In this document: one piece after another, positions 10,212-21,123 of the stretch
Layout: every line of letters begins with the position of its first letter
Numbering within the stretch: the stretch's first letter is position 1
Translations under genes and position numbers: made by a program
Notes under the pieces: model-generated
The model's database searches: none
Told to the model about the DNA's origin: nothing
The model's input: the letters and a program-made list of their open reading frames with translations, nothing else
DNA from: Chionis minor
Taxonomy: Eukaryota; Chordata; Aves; Charadriiformes; Chionididae
Length of the DNA stretch: 64,000 nucleotides
NCBI GenBank assembly: GCA_013398295.1
Contig: VZSF01008858.1
Span: 128,198-192,197 of the forward strand
Direction of reading: 5' to 3'

Positions 10212-13200
10212 GGGAATAAATCATTATCTGCCTTCTGAAATTAATTACCTGCTGGTCAGACAGAAAAAAATGACCCATGTTCCTTGAACCAACCCCTCCC
10301 AAGCCCCTTGCAGGCAAAACCATACAGACGCGTTCCCGCAGCATCGCAGGCCCCCTCCCTGTTTGGCTGCATGTCCCAGTTTGTTCACACCAGCCATTCC
10401 CAACCACGCAATGCCAGGGGTCACCGCTAGCTCCGTCCTTGCCGGAAAGGGTGTCCTGCATGACGCAACACACACCTCAGCAATTCATACTCAGCCTGGG
10501 ACATTTTAACAGCCTGTTCCCATCTGCTACACGTTTATTTCCTGTCCACTGAAGCTAAACCTTTTACGTTCTTTTCCTCCTGTGTTTTTCTCACAGCAAT
10601 TCACATCAGTCATATCTCCAGCCAAACGTCATGCCCTGCGAAACCTCGTGCGTGGTGAAGACGAGCAGGCGCGCGACGACGCTCCAGACCCCGCTGCCTT
10701 TCAGGCGCACAGGAGCCACACTGCGGACGCAGGAGCCTGCGCGGTGCGGCAGGAGCGCCGGGATGCGCGCGGCTCGTCCTGCATCCCAGCCAGACCGTGC
10801 CTGCAGCCGGGCTCTGCGGGGACTCGGCTCTCGGAGCCTGCACGGGATTGCGGCGGGTTTTGCGGGCAGAGGTCACGGCGCAGGGACTGCCAGTGCCTAG
10901 GGTTTTCGGGCAGGGTGGTGGCAGCTGGGGACAAGCACGGGGACCATGGAGAGGCTCGACAAGCCCCTCTCTCCCACGGCAGGCGAGCCCAAGGCAGCAA
11001 ACCCGCAGCCCGCAGGAGTGGGGGACAAGCTGCCCCTGCCCGGAGGGGCTGCGCTGCCTCGGTCCCTGCAGCTGGGAGACCCCCATTTACAGCGGTCCGT
11101 GCCCCCCCTCGGAGCCAGCCCCACAGCACCCCTCCCAGCACGCTGCCAGGCACATCCCCGCGCTCCCAGGAGTCCTTTACATGCTTGATTGCAGGGCTTA
11201 CGGTTTGCCATAAGTAAATAAATTAGGTATAATTTAATATTTGATTGTAAGATTTACTGTTCTATTCTTTACAGCTTCTCAGGTGGATGCCCAGTAATTG
11301 AGCTAAATGAAGAGCCCCATTAATTCCCGGCAGCAAGCGGTGGCTCTGGGTGCCGGCTGCGGCGGGGGGCAGCACCAGCTCAGGAAAACTTCCACCACCT
11401 CCAGCCTGATCCCAAACCCCCAGTGTGGGGGACGAGGGAGCCGCTTTTCCTGGCTTTAAGAGGGGAATTATTGCTCTTTGCCTGTAATTAATGCACCCGC
11501 CCTGTCACGGGGCAGAGCAGAGTCCAGAATTGCCGCGCAGACACCCGGGTTATTTTGGCACAAAACCCAGGGGTGATCTAAGGTCGGCTGCTACAGGCTG
11601 AAATTTAACTTCGCTGTTACTTTTGAGACACTTTTGTTTTGAATAATGTAAACAGCTTTAATATCTTATAAAAAATAAAGTCAAGCACTTGAACTTGAAA
11701 CCGTGTCCTAAGGTATTTCGGTAGCGCCCGGGGCTGCCGCGCAGGGCGTACCTGCGACCGCCGGCTCCCAGGCGGGGTTAACCCCCCACGCATGGCGAGC
11801 TGGGCTGGTGACAACATTAAAAATGTCATCCTTCTGTTGGCTGGTTTAGGTGAAGCTCTCCTCGCGCTTCTCCAGCCGCGCAAATCTTTGTTGCGACACT
11901 ATTCCCTGCAGCCCCTTGTGTAATCAGCACGTCTGGGTCCTTCCTCAGAAACGGCTCCAGCCCAGGCCTTTAGCAGCGTTACTCAGAGCCCCATCCTATG
12001 GGAACTGGCTGTGCAGCGTGATCTCTTCCCACGCAGCTTCGGATAAAAGTCCACCGGTACCAACACCAGGAGAAAGCTAATAAAACACCTCCGCTCCTGT
12101 TCACGTGTTTGCAGGGTTTGGCTGGTTCAGTTTACGGAGCCCCAAACGCCGCCCCTTGTCCCGCTCTGCCAATTCTGGGCTCTCGCTCCCGGGGACAGAG
12201 GACGGGACGGAGCCACCCGCCTCCCGCTCGCCCCTGCCGGTCACCGGAGCGGCTGCGGCGCTGGGGCTCTGCGGCCGTTCTCGCGCCACAGCACCCTCCT
12301 GGCGCTGCTCGTGCAGGGATCTTTCTCAGAAATGTTTAAACGAGCCAGACAAGCCTTCCTGGAAGATAATGCCCTTGCTCTCTTGCTGACTGAGCTTTGA
12401 CTAAGCAAACCAAAATTACCTTTAGCCGAGGAAAACATCACTGGATCTGTGCTGGCCTGGACTTACCCTCACACAGGCAAAGTCCCATCAGCCTGAGTGG
12501 GAATTCAGGTTAAAAATCAGCTGAGCACCGATGGCTGCGGAGCACAACAGCACCTGGCCAGCAACTCCCCGTTGTCACGTCATTTATGCCATTTATCACT
12601 TGTGATATTTAGGTAAAGCAGGAGCACTGCGCACAGATGCCTTTCGGCCCATCCCTGGTGGCACCCCGAGCCCTGCCACCACCACGACGGCGGCGCCGCG
12701 GAACATCCCGCTGCCAGAGAACGGACTCCTGGGACCTCCACACCCACCCTGCGCGAGATTTCCACTTCAATTATTTTTCAAGCTGCTGTAAACACACAAC
12801 AAAGCCAGCCAGCAATTTCAATCTTTTTTCCCCCCCTCCACAAGAGAGATTTAAAACCGCAAATACTTTTTGCATGTGAATAGCGTGTTCAGTCGGTGTC
12901 CCAAGTCCCCTGCAGTAAACTTTGATCGTGGAAAGGTCTCAGAAACAGCTGCCCCTAAATCCCACCGGCTTTCCAGCCCCTTCAGAGGAAACGGCTCTCT
13001 CTTCTGCTAGATCACTTCGTGGGGTTTTGACCTTCTTTTGATACTTTGATACTCAAAAACTGATTTAGTGGGATAAATCTTGGTTTGAAAACTAGTTAGC
13101 ATTTCCCCCTGGATTCGTACTCCCAGCGCAGCCCATGCAGCCTGCAGAGGAGGGGAACGGCTGCCTCCCACACTCTCACCACAGTGTGTAACTTGACTTT

Positions 13201-13258
13201 TGGGCCTGGAAACAAGCCTAAACCCAGGATCAGATCCCGAGGTTTTGCTGTCCCTTAC
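10212..13258. other. Intergenic DNA with a CpG-dense block
   Basis: A plus-strand pyrimidine tract ending in CAG at 10594-10596, with CTAAAC 40 bases before it, resembles a splice acceptor. It precedes a CpG-dense block at 10620-10900, but no protein is recognised. AT-rich islands occur at 11205-11290 and 11590-11700. A minus-strand donor-like GGTAAGT lies near 12471, with an acceptor-like sequence about 30 bases upstream of it on that strand. Nothing here is strong enough to call a gene. Confidence 0.45.
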
Positions 13259-13388
13259 CTAACAAATTCCTAACCATGGCAATTTTAGATGTTAAACCAT
13301 GAGCATGGGTAGTCCATCTTTCTCCGTAGGACTGGAGAAAGTTCTGGGTCTCTGGAAGCGGGGCCAAAGGAGAAGGATCATAAATATC
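13259..13388 (-). other. Candidate coding exon, unidentified minus-strand gene
   Basis: Read on the minus strand, CACACAG (acceptor ending 13389) precedes a 130-base open segment starting DIYDPSPLAPLPETQ and containing SYGERWTTHAHG and KIAMVRNLL. It is followed by the good donor TTAG|GTAAGG at 13259/13258. In this frame the exon starts at a codon boundary and ends one base into a codon. If translation reads through the donor, a stop follows after a few residues, so it could also be a last coding exon. The acceptor is only moderate: C/T-rich further upstream but interrupted. I recognise no family. Forty-three open codons are not rare by chance, so the case rests on the splice signals and on frame agreement with 26674-26552. 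Confidence 0.2.
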
Positions 13389-15779
13389 CTGTGTGCAACA
13401 GACTCCCGGGAGCGGGATGGAGGAGGGGGTGTGAAAGCAGTAACTCCTCTCGGGATCACACATCCGCGTGGTGCCCGGGCCGGCGGGACCAGCCTCTGGG
13501 TGCTGTAACACCCCCAGCAGCTCTGCAGGGACCCGAGTCTGCGGCTGCTGCCCTGTGCCCCGGGGGACCAGCCCCAGCACCACGGGGCTCACGGCTCCTG
13601 CCGGAGCTAGGGAACGCTCCGGAGTGTCCTGGCACGCGGCAGCAAACCGGAGAGTGGGGCCAAAAGGGATCGGCTGGGCTGGGCGACGCTTTTCTGCCTT
13701 TGCTTTTGCTTTTTCTGCTCTTGCTGCCGCCGCCTGCGTACGCCTCCAGAGCCTGCGGCCGGGTGTTTGAGAATTTCCCTCTTTCTTCCCGTTACGCAGT
13801 TTTTCTTTTCTAACAAACCCAGCTATTCTGGCGAGCTGGAAACACCATTTTTACAGCTTGCGCCGGTGCCGCCCTCCTGTGGCTGGAGAACTGCTCGAGT
13901 TGGAATAAAAACAGCTCAGAAATCTGATGTCCTAACATAACCAAGTCACTAAAACCCGTAGCTATTGCCCTGCCTTTGGTCTGGCAATGCTAAATACTTC
14001 AGCTTGGCACCTGAAGCCCCACCAACCCATCGGTGACGCCAGGCAGAGGCTTACAAGCCAATGGGGTTTTATCCTCAGTTATTATGATTTTTCAGCTCAG
14101 CAACGGGATGCTGCTGCAGAGGGTGGAGACAGCGCTGATGGAAAGGGTCCGCTGGCGGGACACGCGCTGCTCTGCGGGCGACAGACCCCACCGTCCCAGG
14201 GGGTTTACTCAACTCTCCCGTTGAAGGAGAAACAAACCTTAATCTACAAAGCCCCGCGAACAGCGTTTCTGCAGGCTGCATGTGATTCAGGCTGCAGCCG
14301 TGCCGCTGGCGAGCTGTGAGGGCTCAGCCTGGCGCAGCGACGCTGCCCGCCGCGTCCCCACCGAGCGGGACGGATCCCGGCCACCACAGGAGGACTCGGG
14401 GCCGAGCCCAGCGCCGCGGTGCCGAGCGGGGCTGCTCACCGACCCAGGGGTGCCCGGAGACTTCCCACGAGCGCCAGCAATCCGAGCGCATCCGCAACCC
14501 ATTTGCCGGGCAGGACGGAAGGAAAAGCGGGGACGAGCTGTTCTCCCGGCGCTGCCCTCACTCTGCCTTCCCGGACACTCCGCACCCCAGCGCCTGCCCC
14601 CAGGGCCCTTCTGGGGACACGGTGGGGGTTTGCAGGGCAGGATGCAGCAGACGCCCCTCTCCTTAGGGTGCAGCACGCTGCGCCAGGCAGGGATGAGCAT
14701 CCTCCCGCTCCCTCAGCTCTCCAGCTATGTGCACAGCCCGGAGGAGGCATCTCCCGACAGACAAACCCTCCTCCCACCACCCACGGGGGCTGCACCAGGG
14801 AGATTCCCCTGCTCCCTGCTTCCATGCGTCTGCCCAGCGAAGGCAGCAGCTGCAGTTGCAGCCGCTGTTTGGAAAGCGCAGCCCTGTCCTCAGGAGGAAG
14901 CTCCGACGTCGGTACTCAGTGCTGGAATAACAGTTTGCCTTCCGAGAGGAGTGGAGCAGTTATTGCCAGTCCATTAAAACCTGCTGCTGCGGAGCCCTTC
15001 GCCCTGCCAGGCTCAGCAGCGAGCGAGCAAGCGGTCCACCATTAATCACAGGCTGTTACTCTAACTCCATCAAAAATCCTATCTGCCAGCAGCACGGAGG
15101 ATTTCCAAATTACTTTGGGCCAGATAACACCAGAGGAAGGTGGGCGTGACTAGCCTGGACGCACTTACTGGTCCCGCTAACTCCCACCAAGGGCTGCGGG
15201 CTCTGTTCAGTTCATATGTGCCAAAAGGCTTCCAGGACAGGGGGATTTGGGATAAATGCTTCACCCCGGTGACTCACCGCCTTCCGCAACACCTTTCCTA
15301 CTTGTGCTTTGGCAACAGCAAATGCAACACATTCTTGTCGGGTGTTTCATACAATAACCCCCTGCTGAAGCAACGCAAGTCACTGGAGAGAGACTGGGCA
15401 CGCCACGGAAAAAGCACCCCACCAGTGCCCCCCCCAGCAAGGGACAGCATCTACGGGCACGGGCTGGGGAACAACCGATGGCCACATCACGCATTTTGCC
15501 AAGAACCCGGCCAGAACGGGCGCACGGCTGGCTCGGGCAGGGGCCACCTCCACCCCCTGTCCCCGCATGGCGCCTGCACCCTGCGCCTGCCACCACCGGC
15601 CACTCAGCAGCAAAAACCTGCTTTTCACAGGCTTGGCGTCTCACATGGCAGCCAAAAAAAGCTCTCTAGCACAGCGGGTGACTGACAAAGCCAGTGACAC
15701 AGATGGGGTGTTTTGTGAATGTAAAAACCCAAAATACATGGGCAAACACTCAATCCGTCTGTAACCCAGCACAGGAGTT
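13389..15779. other. Intergenic DNA, GC-rich at 14280-15010
   Basis: A 231-codon plus-strand frame (14282-14977) and the frames overlapping it are Pro/Ser/Ala/Arg-rich and lack any domain, consistent with chance in GC-rich DNA. A minus-strand donor-like GGTGAGT lies near 15270. The rest is unremarkable. Confidence 0.45.
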
Positions 15780-16030
15780 CATAGAATCACAGAATCACTT
15801 GGGTTGGAAGCGGCCTGCAAGATCATCGAGTCCAACCATAAACCTATACCAAAACCACCCCTAACCCATGTCCCTCAGCACCACGTCTGCCCGGCTTGTA
15901 AATCCCTCCAGGGATGGTGATTCCACCACCTCCCTGGGCAGCCTGTGCCAATGCTTGAGAACCCTTTTGGTAAAGAAGTTTTTCCGAATATCCCACCTAA
16001 ACCTCCCCTGGCACAACTTGAGGCCATTTC
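15780..16030 (-). mobile_element. CR1 LINE, 5'-truncated 3' end
   Basis: The plus strand begins with ATAGAATCACAGAATCAC, the reverse complement of the CR1 terminal repeat. It continues through GGGTTGGAAG, AAGATCATCGAGTCCAACC, CATGTCCCTCAGCACCACGTCT, CTCCAGGGATGGTGATTCC, CACCTCCCTGGGCAGCCTG, TAAAGAAGTTTTTCC and CTGGCACAACTTGAGGCCATT. Similarity then stops at about 16030. This order is the complete CR1 3' segment in minus orientation, so the insertion starts inside the 3' region and has no reverse transcriptase left. It is better preserved than the other two copies in the window and therefore probably younger. Confidence 0.93.
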
Positions 16031-19000
16031 AGGGGTGGGAGCAGCAAGTTCACCTGCACCGGGGTTTCTCGGGGAGCACCACCAAGGAAGAGGGACAAAC
16101 CAGCCACCAGGCACGTGGCAGGACACTTTGTTCCCCACAACGGAGGTGAATTCATTTGGCACTTACCCCGTCGCACACTTGTTCGCTTGCGACTGCCCCC
16201 GTTTATGGCGCATCTTCCCAGCAATTCCGCCACACTGTGCCCAGCAGCCTGCCCTGTGCTCCCAGCACGCATGGCAGATGGGCTTCCTTACTTTCCACAG
16301 GCTACAGGCAGCCAGCGCTGCTGGAAGCAACATGGATTTCACAACCACTCCGCACGAACGTGCGTGTTTTATGAGTATTATAAACTGCAAGGGACTCAAC
16401 GTTGCATCACCAAAATCCTGCACAGATTCAGAATTAAAAGCACCCTTGATTCACTTAAAGGGACGTGTCAAAACCTCCCTTAATTGTGATAAATCCCGTC
16501 CTTTCATCTGCGAAGGTGACATTTCATGGCAAATAAGCCCAAGAAATTGAGTGGAACAAGGAAGAGGTTCCTGTTTTGTAAGTGATTTCCTATAATGAAC
16601 AAAGCTCAGCGTGAAAACAGTAGGCTGCATGTCTGGTGCTCAGGTTTTTTAGGTCTTTGTTGATCCCAGGCAGGCAGATGGAATTCGTCACAAGAAGCTA
16701 ATCAGGGACACTGAGACCTAGTTGCATTTACAGGGAGAAAATCTCAGTTTTGGGAGCCATTAGAAACCTGCCTCTCATAAGCACATTGCTTGCAAATGTA
16801 CAGACTGATTCCCAGTCTGGCAGGGCAGACCAGGAGGAGAGGGACGAGAGCGCTCGGTCAGCCTGGCTCTGCCCCTTCCGCTTCCATCATTCCAGCAGTC
16901 CGAGGGGTGCGCGGCTTCGGGAGAAGGCGAACAAGAGCAGTCAAGTAACGTGGCCTTCAACCCCTCTGGCACTGCACTGGTCCGCCCCCGCAGCAGACAC
17001 TCCCCCCAAGCTCCTGTAGTTTGGAAATCAAGTTGAAAATCCCAGTTCTTCCCTCAAGACAGGAGGAAGCCCTGGAAGCCTCCAGGACCCCCACAAACAC
17101 CCCAGCAAATCACCAGCCAGAACATCCTCTGCGCCGGGCAGCCTCTCCCCAAAGGGACCAAAACAACCCCGGGTGGTTTAGGGACGGAAAAGGACAGGAC
17201 CCTACTACAGAGCTACTCTCTCCTCCTTGCCTCTTCCAAGACTCCGCAAAACCTTCTACGACACCGGCTTCCCCCTTACAAAGGGCGAGACCCTCCTGCT
17301 CCTCACATGTCCCTCAGGGAGCTGGTCCTCAACGAGCCCCTCCTGGCCCTTCTTCCACCCCCCTGCAATGACACCCTCAACCCTTCAGTCCACCCCTCCT
17401 GCCCCCTCTCCAGGAGGGATGGGCGGCTCTGGAAACGCCTGGCTTGGGTCAGGCTGTGCTGGGGGGAGCCTGGGCGCCCCTGGTCCCCGCTGCCCACGAC
17501 CTGTGTCACAAACTCTCTGCACGGCGTGTGCCGGGCAGCCAGCAGCTCCTGCGGGGTCCCGTCCCTGTGCAGGCAGAAACCCCCTTCTCAAGGGCTTCGT
17601 GCATCAGCTTTGCAGCCAGCAAGGCAGAGTCCTGCACAAACTGGCCACCTAAAAGTCCCCGCAGGGCTTCGTCCAAACCCCAGAGCTCCAAATGAGCTCA
17701 CAGAGAGCACCAAGACACCAGTGTCCTTGCTCGTGTCCCGGAGTCCCAGATGGATCCTGGCCCTGCACCGCTGCCTCCTCCTGCCGGCGTCAGCATCAGT
17801 CCCCTGCCGTGCACAGCCGGAGCCGGGCAGCACCGACGCCGCAGCACGAGGGATTCTGCAAATGCCCTCCCCGGGGCCGCGCATCCCGGGAAGGGCTGTG
17901 CCTTTGGGAAAAGCCTGGAAGGGAGAGGAGGAATGGCTTCCCAAAAGAAAGCAGGTGCCTCAAACACCACCTTTTATTCTGCCTGCAGGCTGCATTCTGA
18001 CAGCCGGTGATTTTCATACATTTGTATTTACTGTAGCCTGATAAATAGATTTCTGGGTGAGGTCTGATGTGCTGGAGGCTCCTGTGGCACAGGAGAGCCA
18101 GGAGCTGTCTGGAGGTGCAAAAATGGCTGGCGGGGTGTTTCCATCCCCTGAGCAGCTGCACTGGGAACACCTGCGTGGTGTTTCACTAACATTTCCCTCC
18201 GCGCACGTGGATGCTTAAACTACTGCTGAGAACCAAAAGCAGAAGGGAAAACGATTGGCAAAAAAAGCCCATTTGCTCCAACGCTCCGACAACTGCTTCC
18301 AAATCAGCCTGGGCACAGCCTTCTCCTGCCTCCGCCTCTGCTCTGAGGCCGCTCCGGTGGGACGCGCACCAGGAGCCCCGCTGCCTTCCCGGCGGGACCG
18401 TCAGAGCTGCCCACGCCAAGGGGCTGCCAGGGCCGTCGGAGGCTGCCAGCCCCGCAGCGGGCTGCCTTCGGGGGAGGCTGGTTTGAGCTCTGGTAGGTGG
18501 AATTGCAAACAGGGAAGTGCTGAGCCAGCTGGAAACAAGCTGTTTGCCTGCCCCCGGGTCTCCCTCCCGGCAACGTTTTAATTCCAGCTCAAACTGCCAA
18601 AAAAAGAGGAGCTCCTTAATCAGCAAAGCCGGGAGGAAGGGCAGCTCCCGTGCCCGCACGCCGCGGCAGGACGTCCCTGCGGACACCCCCCACCCTTCCT
18701 TCCCCTCGGCCACGGTGCCCGTGGCCGTACCCACGCTGACCCTGCAAAAACGCTTCCCGTGTCCCCATCGTGGCTGCCACATGCTGAATCTGCCAGATGC
18801 TGCTGCAACTCTCGGTCTTCCCTTTTTTCCCCCCAGAAAGGCGTGCTGCTCTGGCAACGCACTGAATGTCCAACGAGAGCTGCGCATTTCCCCGGTTTAT
18901 ACCCTTCCAGGAAACTCATTCCTGGTGGTTTATCAAACCCAGCACGTTCCCAGATAGAGGAAAACAAGCTCCCACAATTATGCTTTGCCATTTGTCTGAC

Positions 19001-21069
19001 GTTTTCATTATCCCCGATGCAGTACCCATCAAATATTGTCTTGTACCAAAAGCCATTTCTGTCAAATTAAGTTAAAAGGAAGTAGTGGAAAACTAAAAGC
19101 TCCACATCTAATCCTGCCACCTGGAAAATCAGCAGAGAAATATAATTTTGTAGTCTTTCAAATTAAATCAGATTCTGGGCTCTCTGCTGATGAGTTAATC
19201 CAATGCTGAGTGGAATAGCTCTGCTCAACCATGACTGGGGTTTAGGCATGTTCAATTCATGGCAAAGTGGTTCCAGTTCAGAGAAACTGCTTTTAATTGT
19301 ATTCACACCCTATTTCTTTTAATTTTATAATTTGCCTCAACCGTTCCCCATTAAGAAGCTACCGGCAGGAGGTGGCCCTGAATTGCAGAACTGCCACGGA
19401 GAGCGGTGGCCGGGGACCCTCAGGCGGGTGGCGAGGTCTACGCGTGTTTTGGGTGTCCTTTCCCATCCTGGGCACCTGTGGCACCCACCTCGGCAGCCGG
19501 ACCCCCGGGGACCCCACGCTGGCGGGTTCTCCCCCACCAGGGCAGGAGACCACGCTCAGCGAAGCAGCTCCACGTGTCGCCCGGCAAAACGATGCGAGAC
19601 CGTGCCGGGGTGTCCCCAGCAGAAACGTACCTGCACGTCCTTTTGCTCGACCTCTGCGGAAATCCCAGCGTAGGAGAAACCTCCCTCAGATGGAGCTGCA
19701 GGACACTGGAGCTTTTTGACCATCTGCCCCCAGGTGGAGCTGGACTACGTGGGTTTACAGGCACTTTCTGGCTGAACTGGGGTTGCACCCCAGTGAGAGC
19801 CGCTAGAAGAAAGAAACCGGGAAAGAAGCATTCATTGCACTAACCTCCCTCCCCTAAATTAAACTGTACCCACATCTGCCCCCCCCATCAGAAAAAAATC
19901 CACATAAAGACAAAAATTATTATTAGAAAGACAAAAGTAAAATCTTTACCCAATACAAAGTTATCAAGTAGGGCTCTTCGGAAAATTAGAAAATTTTGAG
20001 CATTGGCTTTTTCTGTGGTTCACCCCAAAACCCAGCCTGACTTTAAGAAAATTTCAGAGATTTACCAGTACAAAAGGTTTCTTATTTTATTTTTTTTTTA
20101 CGCTACTTTTACGTTATTTTACAAACCGGTTGCCTCTGGTGGCACACGTCCATCAGGCCAGAATATCACGACGACTCCCGGCTGTGAGCTACAGGAGCTC
20201 CATGTTTCCTGGGTACGGGGCTGGCTGCGGCTCGTGCCATCCCTCCGCGGGCAGGCAGAGCCTGGGGGCTGCGCGGTCAGTCCCACCGCAGGAGCCGGGA
20301 TCGCCCCTGGTGCCTGGAGCTGCTCCCCCGACGCTGCACGGCTGTCCCAGTCGTGCGTGAGCGCAGGGACGCTGCTCACAGGAACGTCCCCTGTCTTTGT
20401 GTGGGGCTCCTGGGGTGGCTGCCCTGCGCCATCGCTCCCGGGCTGCTGCTCCCCTGAGCCATCTCCGAGCGCGGTTGCTCCCACCCCTCTTTGGTGCTTT
20501 GTACAGGATTGACCCGCACGTGACTTTGTGTCTCTCTGTTCTCCTTTAAACGTATGAAGCACAACCACAAGTCTGTCTTGTGCTTTACTTTATTCTATTT
20601 TTTTTCCCCAGCCGCTTTTCATAGAAGTCCACAATGTCACATCTGATCTTCCCTGGATTTCCTGCAGGTCTTTTGGGAAATCTTAGACCCGATGCATTAG
20701 AAGCAGCAAAAATAATTGAAAGTGTGAAGCTGCTGAATTGTTAGCCAGGGCTTCCTTTCCCTGCAGTAGTGGTCTTTGAAGTTAGAGGTGTCTCACCAAC
20801 AGCCACGGAACGAGTCTGTCCTGGGTGGCACTCAGCTCCTACACCCTCCTGGTGACAGGACGTGTCACTAGACCTCTCGTTGCTGCTGTCCTCCAGGCCA
20901 GGCAGCCCCCGCACCTCCTGGGGTGACGGCGCAGCCAGCACTCACCTCTTCTTTCTCAGGCTCTCTTTGCATTTATTCATATAACAAATCTAAAAGGACA
21001 AATGGCTGCAATTTTCTCCTGTCAATGCAAGCCAGAACTCTCTCTCCAGCTAACTTTTGCAGTTTTCTT
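16031..21069. other. Intergenic DNA, GC-rich middle with AT-rich ends
   Basis: Balanced-composition islands lie at 16370-16760 and 18980-19350. Between them, 17000-18900 is GC-rich with long overlapping open frames (up to 244 codons at 17307-18041, plus strand) that I judge spurious. A minus-strand donor-like GGGTAAGTG occurs near 16163. A T-rich run lies at 20081-20099. No gene, RNA or transposon is recognised. Confidence 0.45.
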
Positions 21070-21123
21070 AAGTAATTATGCACTGGAATTAAGTAATTAT
21101 GCACTGGAATTAAGTAATTATGG
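21070..21123. repeat. 21-bp tandem repeat, about 2.6 copies
   Basis: The unit AAGTAATTATGCACTGGAATT occurs at 21070-21090 and 21091-21111 without mismatch, and the third copy breaks down after AAGTAATTATGG. Each unit contains TAATTA, a homeodomain core, so the repeat is also a small cluster of potential homeodomain sites. Confidence 0.93.

Noticed and set aside
12472..12510. Tiny minus-strand exon between an acceptor-like CACTCAG and GGTAAGT
   Set aside because: Only about 26 bases. Joined to the 13.3 kb candidate it gives an immediate stop, so it cannot be distinguished from chance.
17307..18041. 244-codon plus-strand frame, and a 231-codon one at 14282-14977
   Set aside because: Other frames overlap them on both strands with similar length, composition follows GC content, and no motif or splice support is seen.
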